DNA of 62,831 nucleotides from an uncultured Oscillospiraceae bacterium (GTDB lineage Bacteria; Bacillota; Clostridia; Oscillospirales; Oscillospiraceae): positions 1 through 62,831 of the forward strand of contig CALWZP010000014.1 of the NCBI GenBank assembly GCA_944386055.1, given 5' to 3'. Below the pieces are notes generated by a model. That model was not told the origin of the DNA. It ran no database searches and worked only from the letters and a program-made list of their open reading frames with translations. A program made the position numbers and the translations under genes. Below are positions 57,784 to 62,831 of this stretch, in pieces; within the stretch, counting starts at the first letter, position 1; each line of letters begins with the position of its first letter.

Positions 57784-59457
57784 ATGGAAGAAAATGACGC
57801 GTTTTCAGAAGCAATTGAGTACTTCTTCGAAGGACCAGCCGAGGCAAAGGAGCTTTTGGAAGAAGCGCACAGAAAACAAAGTATGGGGCTGGGGCAGAAT
57901 GTAACGGCCCCATTTGCGGACCTGAGCGATCTGCCGGAGGGAAAAAAGGCAGTGATCGGGAGGTATCTGGCCGATAAACGAGACCGGGCATTAAAGCAGG
58001 AGAATGGTGCTGAAGCAGCTCAAGAAAAACCTTCTCTCTGCGCAGCTCCTGTTCAATGTGAGCCCGCTCTTCTCCCTTCTTCATTCGGACAGGGCGTTGG
58101 CATTATCAGGGATCTGATCCGGCTTCGCCAGAAAGACGGACAGGGGACTGAAGCGAGTTTATATGACTTCATGCGGGCCGTCCTCAACCAGATCAGGCTG
58201 GCCAACTACAACGGCACCTTCTACTATCAGGATGGGAGCGTGTTCCGCCAAGTATCTGACCAAGACCTCCGGGCCTTTATCTTCTCTGTCATTGAGCCCG
58301 TTCTGGCCCTTGGGAAGACACCGAGAACTATTGGCAGCATCATGGATCTTCTGAGGGACTATCCCTGCATCAGGGTCAGCGAAACGACGGAAACGACGGA
58401 TCGGGTGTTTTTCCTCAACGGGGCATACGATCTCACGCGCCATGAACTGCTGCCGCCGCTCAACTCGGACTTCGTCATTTCCTATATCCCTGTCCAGTAT
58501 AATCCAAACGATCGGGCTTGTCCAGTTTTTGACAGCTTTCTTCTCAGCATTTCGGGCGGGGATCCGGCGATTATGGCTCTGATTTGGGAGGTCATAGGCT
58601 ATCTGCTGAGCAATGACATGGCGGCAAAGTCATTCTTTCTTCTGCTGGGGGTAGGCGACAGCGGGAAAAGCGTCCTTGGAAACCTGATCAGCAGCATGTT
58701 CAATCCGGAGGCTGTCTCCAGCCTCGACATCTATCGCTTTAAGGGGCAGTTTGCCACCAGCGCTCTCAAGGGGAAGCGGCTCAACATCTGCATGGACTTA
58801 CCCCGGGCCCAAATCAGCCGGGAGGCAATCGGCGTGATCAAAATGCTGACCGGCGATGATACCATTACGATCGAGCAGAAATTCAAGGACAGTGAATCGT
58901 ATAAGCCAAAGTGCAAGCTTCTCTTCGGCAGCAATTTCCCTTTGATGCCGGCGGATAACGATGCGGCCTTTCGGGCAAGGCTTGTAACCATTCCCTTTCT
59001 GTATCCCGTCCCCAAGGAGAGGCAGGATAAACACTTGCTTGAAAAGCTGAAAGCAGAGAGATGCGCCATCGCGGTCAAGGCACTGGATGCCTATCTCCAT
59101 CTGAAAGCCAGAAACTATCAGTTTACAAAGGTCGAGGGGGGAACGGCGGCTACCGTGGGGTATATCCCGGACAGCGAGCTGATGCAGGCTTTTTTGCGCG
59201 ACTGCTGTGTCATTTCCCCGGATGCGTACGCATTCACAGCCGATCTGCACGAGGCGTACAACCAGTTCAGGACGGCCCGCAATGTTCCGCCTATCATGGA
59301 TCCCTCGATCTTTTCCCGTCAGCTGAATCGTCTCTGCGGAGAGTGGATTACCCCCAAGCGCCGCCGCATTGGGGGGCAGAACCTGAATGGATATGAGGGC
59401 ATCGGCCTGCATCAAGCCTCGGGAGAGGGAAGGCATGCCGGCACCCCGAACAGTTGA
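57784..59457 (+). CDS. P4-type DNA primase-helicase (SF3 helicase, D5-like)
   Basis: The 557-residue product has a variable start, a D5-N-like part (about 130-250, GTFYYQDGSVFRQVSDQDLR and FFLNGAYDLTRHELLPPL) and an SF3 helicase domain (about 260-430). Walker A is GVGDSGKSVLG (289-299), Walker B is LNICMDLPRA, and the C motif is KCKLLFGSN. No zinc or TOPRIM primase domain is clear, so it may be helicase only. GAAGGAGG precedes the ATG. Such proteins start replication of P4-like phages and integrated elements, which suits the origin-like region upstream. Confidence 0.87.
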   Translation: MEENDAFSEAIEYFFEGPAEAKELLEEAHRKQSMGLGQNVTAPFADLSDLPEGKKAVIGRYLADKRDRALKQENGAEAAQEKPSLCAAPVQCEPALLPSSFGQGVGIIRDLIRLRQKDGQGTEASLYDFMRAVLNQIRLANYNGTFYYQDGSVFRQVSDQDLRAFIFSVIEPVLALGKTPRTIGSIMDLLRDYPCIRVSETTETTDRVFFLNGAYDLTRHELLPPLNSDFVISYIPVQYNPNDRACPVFDSFLLSISGGDPAIMALIWEVIGYLLSNDMAAKSFFLLLGVGDSGKSVLGNLISSMFNPEAVSSLDIYRFKGQFATSALKGKRLNICMDLPRAQISREAIGVIKMLTGDDTITIEQKFKDSESYKPKCKLLFGSNFPLMPADNDAAFRARLVTIPFLYPVPKERQDKHLLEKLKAERCAIAVKALDAYLHLKARNYQFTKVEGGTAATVGYIPDSELMQAFLRDCCVISPDAYAFTADLHEAYNQFRTARNVPPIMDPSIFSRQLNRLCGEWITPKRRRIGGQNLNGYEGIGLHQASGEGRHAGTPNS

Positions 59458-59647
59458 AAAGGCTTCCTGCCCGTCTGGAAGCGCCGGTTTGGGCAGCTGC
59501 GATGCGCCCTGCCGGTCAAACCAGATGTGAAAGTCGGGCGATACAAAGCATGAAAATCTGGTCTTATGGGCACTCGTGCCCACATAGTATGGTGTGGGAG
59601 GACCAGCGACAAAAAAATCTTCAGAAAATACGAGGAGGGATCGTTTC

Positions 59648-59767
59648 ATGGACACGAAAGTGCCGCGCCATGCCGCTCGGGCGGCATGGCAGATCATTCG
59701 TCACTTCGATGGGGGCAAGGATCCGGTCGCACTGCTTCGGGCCCTGATCCTGGCTCATAGCACATAA
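59648..59767 (+). CDS. small protein upstream of the serine recombinase
   Basis: A 39-residue frame MDTKVPRHAARAAWQIIRHF DGGKDP... (read as MDTKVPRHAARAAWQIIRHF, then DGGKDPVALLRALILAHST) has GAGGAGG before its ATG with good spacing. It is basic, then amphipathic. It lies 42 bases before the serine recombinase start. Small proteins at this place may be directionality factors, which is only an idea. The 59458-59647 stretch before it holds no convincing gene. Confidence 0.55.
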   Translation: MDTKVPRHAARAAWQIIRHFDGGKDPVALLRALILAHST

Positions 59768-59809
59768 CCCGCGCAAAATCATTCCCACTTTGAAAAGGAG
59801 GTGGGGCGG

Positions 59810-61351
59810 TTGGAGACATGGAACACGGCAGGCTATCTGCGCCTGTCCCGGGAAGATGGCGACAAGGCGGAGAGCGACAGCATCGCCAATCAGCGCAAGC
59901 TGCTGGAACAGTATCTATCGGCACATCCGGAGCTGCAGCTGGTGGAATTCTACCAGGATGACGGATACACCGGCACAAACTTCGACCGCCCCGCCTTCCG
60001 GCGGATGGAGGAGGATATTGAGGCGGGGAAGGTAAACTGCGTCCTGGTCAAAGACCTGTCCCGGTTCGGCCGCGACTACATCGAGATGGGCCGCTATCTG
60101 GAGCGGATCTTTCCCTCCCGGGGGGTGCGGTTCATCGCCGTCAACGACCATGTGGACAGCCGGCAGGGGCGCTATGATATGCTCCTGCCCATGAAAAACA
60201 TCTTCAATACCCAATACGCCAGGGACATCTCGGACAAGGTCCGCTCCGCCATCCAGACCAAGCAGCGGCGGGGAGAATTTGTAGGCGCTTTCCCCAGCTA
60301 TGGCTATCAAAAGGACCCGAGAGACCACAATCATCTGCTCATCGATCCCGCCGCGGCCCAGGTGGTGCGGCGGATTTTTGATCTCTTTGAGCAGGGATGG
60401 GGCAAGATCAGGATCGCCAAACAGCTTAACGCCGAGGGGATCCCAAGTCCCAGCGAGTATAAACGCATTCTGGGGGAGCGCTACCACAACGGGCGAAAGA
60501 TCGACCAGACCACCTACTGGACCTATGCCACCGTTCACCGAATCCTGCAAAACCAGATGTACGCCGGGAATATGGAACAGAGGCGGAATTACCGCCCCAC
60601 CATGCACGGAAAGGCAAAGCAGTTGGCGCGGGAAGACTGGACTGTCGTTCCGGATACCCACGCGGCCATCATTGGCGCTGAGCAGTGGAAGCGGGTCCAG
60701 GCGCTTCTTCAAAAGCGGACCCGTCAAATCAGCTTTGATCAAAACCAAAGCCCCTTCGCCGGCTTTCTCCGATGCGGGGACTGCGGGCGGGCCATGGTGA
60801 AGACCAAAAGCGCAGGAGGGATCTACTACAGCTGCGGTTCCTATAAACGGTATGGGCCCACAGTATGTACCAAACACAGCATCTCTCATGCTGTCCTGGA
60901 GCAGATCGTGCTGGATGACCTGAATCAGATCATCGCGTCGGTGGAAGACCTGCAGGCATTGGCGGAAGAAACAGAGCAGCAGGCCCCCAAAGGAAGAACC
61001 GGTGAGCGGGAGCGGCTGGAGGGAGGGCTGGAACGGCTCTACCGATTGAAGAAGTCGGCCTATGAGGATTACCGGGACGGACTGATCCGCCGGGAAGACT
61101 TCCTGCGCTATCAGGCGGACTATGAGCGGCAGGAGCGGGAGCTGTGCGCCCAGCTTCAGCAGCTGGAGACCACCCGGGCGGAAAATCCGCTTCTGTATCC
61201 CTGGGTCCAGTCATTGCTTCAGCATGGAAAGCTGGCCTGCCTGGATCGCATCACCGTGGCGGAGACCATCAAGCAGATTTTGATTTTCGAGGATGGACAT
61301 ATAGAGATTACATATACCTTTTCCAATGAGCTTGGACTTTTGACCGGATAG
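59810..61351 (+). CDS. large serine recombinase (site-specific integrase)
   Basis: The 513-residue product has an N-terminal resolvase domain (about 1-150) with catalytic S13 in AGYLRLSREDGD and the helix DLSRFGRDYIEMGRYLERIF. A recombinase domain (about 165-270) has GAFPSYGYQKD and a zinc ribbon (CGDCGRAM...YYSCGSY...VC, about 320-355). A coiled coil follows (GERERLEGGLERLYRLKKSA). This is the layout of phage and ICE integrases. The start TTG at 59810 has AGGAGG 8 bases upstream; GTG at 59801 overlaps that site. Such proteins integrate at short att sites near their own gene. Confidence 0.93.
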   Translation: METWNTAGYLRLSREDGDKAESDSIANQRKLLEQYLSAHPELQLVEFYQDDGYTGTNFDRPAFRRMEEDIEAGKVNCVLVKDLSRFGRDYIEMGRYLERIFPSRGVRFIAVNDHVDSRQGRYDMLLPMKNIFNTQYARDISDKVRSAIQTKQRRGEFVGAFPSYGYQKDPRDHNHLLIDPAAAQVVRRIFDLFEQGWGKIRIAKQLNAEGIPSPSEYKRILGERYHNGRKIDQTTYWTYATVHRILQNQMYAGNMEQRRNYRPTMHGKAKQLAREDWTVVPDTHAAIIGAEQWKRVQALLQKRTRQISFDQNQSPFAGFLRCGDCGRAMVKTKSAGGIYYSCGSYKRYGPTVCTKHSISHAVLEQIVLDDLNQIIASVEDLQALAEETEQQAPKGRTGERERLEGGLERLYRLKKSAYEDYRDGLIRREDFLRYQADYERQERELCAQLQQLETTRAENPLLYPWVQSLLQHGKLACLDRITVAETIKQILIFEDGHIEITYTFSNELGLLTG

Positions 61352-61385
61352 AGGGCGTTCTGCGCACTGGCCGCAGAACGCCCTC
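61351..61385 (+). terminator. hairpin after the serine recombinase
   Basis: GAGGGCGTTCTGCG (61351-61364) and CGCAGAACGCCCTC (61372-61385) form a perfect 14-bp stem with a seven-base loop. The tail TGAATTTG has a weak T-run, so termination strength is unclear. Confidence 0.55.
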
Positions 61386-61396
61386 TGAATTTGATA

Positions 61397-61443
61397 TTTG
61401 ATGTAAAAAACGACTTGTTTTTTACATCAAAATACGCTATAAT
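61397..61443 (+). promoter_or_regulatory. promoter with palindromic operator for the AAA/DUF4143 gene
   Basis: TTTGATGTAAAAAA (61397-61410), seven bases, then TTTTTTACATCAAA (61418-61431): a perfect 14-bp inverted repeat. TTGTTT (61415-61420) and TATAAT (61438-61443), 17 bases apart, form the promoter, so the right arm covers the -35. Binding there would block transcription. Confidence 0.7.
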
Positions 61444-61473
61444 TTTCTTGAATCCAACAGTGGAGGTGCGGCG

Positions 61474-62772
61474 ATGTACCGAAAGATCTCTCAATATCTT
61501 CTGAGCTGGAAAAAGAGCCCCTACCGCCGGCCCCTGATTTTGCAGGGGGCCCGCCAGGTGGGCAAGACCTATGCTCTGCTGGAATTTGGCAAAGCCCACT
61601 ATGAAAATGTGGCCTACTTCAATTTTGAGACCAATCCCAACTTAGCCAGCGCCTTTGATGAGAGCCTGGAGCCCTCCTATCTGATTCCACTCCTCTCCCG
61701 GCTGGCGGGGCAGAGCATCGTGACGGAGAAGACCCTGGTGATCTTTGACGAGGTGCAGCTGTGTGAACGGGCCCTGACCAGTCTGAAATACTTCTGTGAG
61801 CTGGCCCCGGCCTATCATGTCATCGCCTGCGGCAGTCTCCTAGGAGTGGCGGTCAACCGGCAGAAGTTCTCCTTCCCGGTGGGCAAGGTGGATATGAAAA
61901 CTCTGTACCCCATGGATCTGGAGGAGTTCCTGCTGGCCTGCGGCGAGGAGGAGCTGGTGGGGCAGATCCGGGACTGCTTCGCCCATGACGCCCCCATGCC
62001 CGCAGTGCTCCATGAGGCTGCGCTGAACTACTACCGGCAGTATCTGCTGGTGGGGGGGATGCCGGACTGCGTCAGCAAATTCATCGAGACCCGCGACTTT
62101 GTTCTGGTGCGGCACATCCAGGACACCCTCCTGGCGGCTTACCTCAACGATATGAGCAAGTACAACAAGGAGAACGAGACCAAGAAGACCCGCCTGGTCT
62201 ACGACAATATCACGGTCCAGCTCTCCAAGAAGAACACCCGCTTCCAGTACAAGCTGGTCAAGAAGGGCGGACGGGCCTCGGAGTTTGAAAACGCCATTGA
62301 GTGGCTGGTCCTCTCCGGAATCGTCACCCGTATCTACCGGGTGGAGCAGGTCAAGAAACCTCTGGAGAACTACCGGGACATTGACGCCTTCAAGACCTAT
62401 GTCTCCGATGTGGGTCTGCTGTGTGCGAAAAAAGAAATTGTGCCGGAGGACATCCTGTACCCCACCCATGAGCTGGATGACTTCAGGGGCGGGATGACGG
62501 AGAACTATGTGTGCACCCAGCTCACCGCAAGTGACTATACCAGCTACTACTGGGCGGCGGACCGGGGCGGGTATGAGATTGACTTTCTGGTCCAGCGGGA
62601 TGGGGCCATCCTCCCCATTGAGGTAAAGGCCGGAGAGCACACCAAGGCCAGGAGCCTGGAGGTCTATCAAAAAACTTTTCAGCCGGAGCAGTCTGTTCGG
62701 CTGTCCACAAAGAATTTTGGCAGAGAGGACGGACTAAAATCAGTTCCCCTCTACGCCTGCTTCTGCATCTGA
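61474..62772 (+). CDS. AAA_14/DUF4143 ATPase
   Basis: The 432-residue product has an AAA_14 domain (about 1-150) with Walker A GARQVGKTYALLEF and Walker B VIFDEVQLCERAL, followed by the CGSLLGVAVNRQKFSFPVGK sensor part. A DUF4143 domain at the C-terminus (about 210-410) has a nuclease-like strand YEIDFLVQRDGAILPIEVKAG, the D-x-ExK type motif. Such proteins are common and of unknown role, and some may be defence-related. GGAGGTG precedes the ATG. It ends at a hairpin by the window edge. Whether it belongs to the element or the host is unclear. Confidence 0.88.
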   Translation: MYRKISQYLLSWKKSPYRRPLILQGARQVGKTYALLEFGKAHYENVAYFNFETNPNLASAFDESLEPSYLIPLLSRLAGQSIVTEKTLVIFDEVQLCERALTSLKYFCELAPAYHVIACGSLLGVAVNRQKFSFPVGKVDMKTLYPMDLEEFLLACGEEELVGQIRDCFAHDAPMPAVLHEAALNYYRQYLLVGGMPDCVSKFIETRDFVLVRHIQDTLLAAYLNDMSKYNKENETKKTRLVYDNITVQLSKKNTRFQYKLVKKGGRASEFENAIEWLVLSGIVTRIYRVEQVKKPLENYRDIDAFKTYVSDVGLLCAKKEIVPEDILYPTHELDDFRGGMTENYVCTQLTASDYTSYYWAADRGGYEIDFLVQRDGAILPIEVKAGEHTKARSLEVYQKTFQPEQSVRLSTKNFGREDGLKSVPLYACFCI

Positions 62773-62790
62773 ACCTGAGTCTGAATGAAC

Positions 62791-62826
62791 AGCGGCCCCT
62801 GGAGCCTTAGAGCCCCAGGGGCCGCT
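62791..62826 (+). terminator. hairpin at the right edge
   Basis: AGCGGCCCCTGG and CCAGGGGCCGCT form a perfect 12-bp stem with a 12-base loop, followed by ATTTA at the window end. The T-run is cut by the edge. Confidence 0.65.
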
Positions 62827-62831
62827 ATTTA

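Larger units (their letters stand above)
52600..61390 (+). mobile_element. probable integrated element with two recombinases and a P4-type primase-helicase
   Basis: One strand carries amidoligase and glutaminase-type cargo, a small tyrosine recombinase with its own site cluster, DUF3846, an origin-like region, a primase-helicase and a large serine recombinase. No relaxase, coupling protein or phage capsid gene is seen, so it could be mobilised by other elements or be a remnant. Exact ends are not set: no attachment repeat was found by eye. The serine recombinase is usually next to one end, which points to about 61390. Confidence 0.6.

Noticed and set aside
59454-59747. 97-codon frame after the helicase gene
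   Set aside because: Starts at TTG overlapping the helicase stop, no ribosome site, composition unlike the neighbours; the 39-residue frame at 59648 in another phase is better supported.
30712-61390. One single element from the deacetylase break to the serine recombinase
   Set aside because: The deacetylase does not resume after the recombinase, gene styles differ along the region, and a transposase remnant lies inside; several separate acquisitions fit better.
1-62831. CRISPR array, tRNA or rRNA genes
   Set aside because: No regularly spaced repeats of CRISPR size and no cloverleaf or rRNA sequence were recognised on either strand.

Overview
The window looks like chromosome of a high-GC, endospore-forming member of the Clostridia. 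The S10-order ribosomal operon, a SleB-type cortex lytic enzyme, S-layer-homology proteins, strong GGAGG ribosome sites, GTG/TTG starts and sigma-A promoters with TGG-extended -10 boxes fit the Oscillospiraceae (Flavonifractor/Pseudoflavonifractor-like gut bacteria). That placement is an inference from gene content and style; no rRNA gene is present to confirm it.

1-9000 is core genome: the S10 ribosomal operon on the minus strand (rpsJ to a cut-off rpsC), secG, a spore cortex hydrolase, a MATE exporter and the rpsF-ssb-rpsR operon. 9000-16100 holds a MITE-like repeat, an ECF sigma factor with a DUF4367-like partner, an RDD membrane protein, two single-pass membrane proteins, pgi, an orphan P-loop protein and a TetR regulator. 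16200-22200 is a minus-strand operon for a MacAB-type exporter (HlyD adaptor, ATPase, permease) ending in an S-layer-homology protein. 22479-27586 is a response regulator, histidine kinase and BceAB-like ABC transporter, with an 11-bp-period direct repeat in front of the transporter. 27724-30337 contains an XRE regulator behind four evenly built palindromes, a DUF3169 membrane protein, a MOSC protein and a thioredoxin reductase.

At about 30700 a PdaB-like polysaccharide deacetylase is cut after about 73 residues, and accessory DNA follows. First come two AT-richer zinc-ribbon membrane proteins, a perfect 17-bp inverted repeat and an XRE protein whose expected ATG is ATC. Next is an eight-gene plus-strand locus (34593-42895): a 1024-aa lipoprotein of five SUOX-like repeats, a BtuCDF-type importer, a second two-repeat lipoprotein, a rhodanese-like lipoprotein and an FMN-bind lipoprotein. 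Downstream on the minus strand (52542-43647) lies an aldehyde ferredoxin oxidoreductase locus with a MoaD-like protein, a four-cluster ferredoxin, an iron alcohol dehydrogenase, an OFA-type MFS carrier and an SLC13-type carrier, bracketed by two LysR regulators. The two loci may work together: uptake of a metal oxyanion or cofactor on one side, a tungsten or molybdenum pterin enzyme on the other.

52600-61400 looks like an integrated element. It carries amidoligase and glutamine amidotransferase cargo, a decayed toxin-antitoxin pair, a catalytic-domain-only tyrosine recombinase beside a TnpI-style recombination site, DUF3846, an origin-like non-coding region, a P4-type primase-helicase and a large serine recombinase. 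An AAA/DUF4143 ATPase with a palindrome over its promoter closes the window. No tRNA, rRNA or CRISPR array was found.
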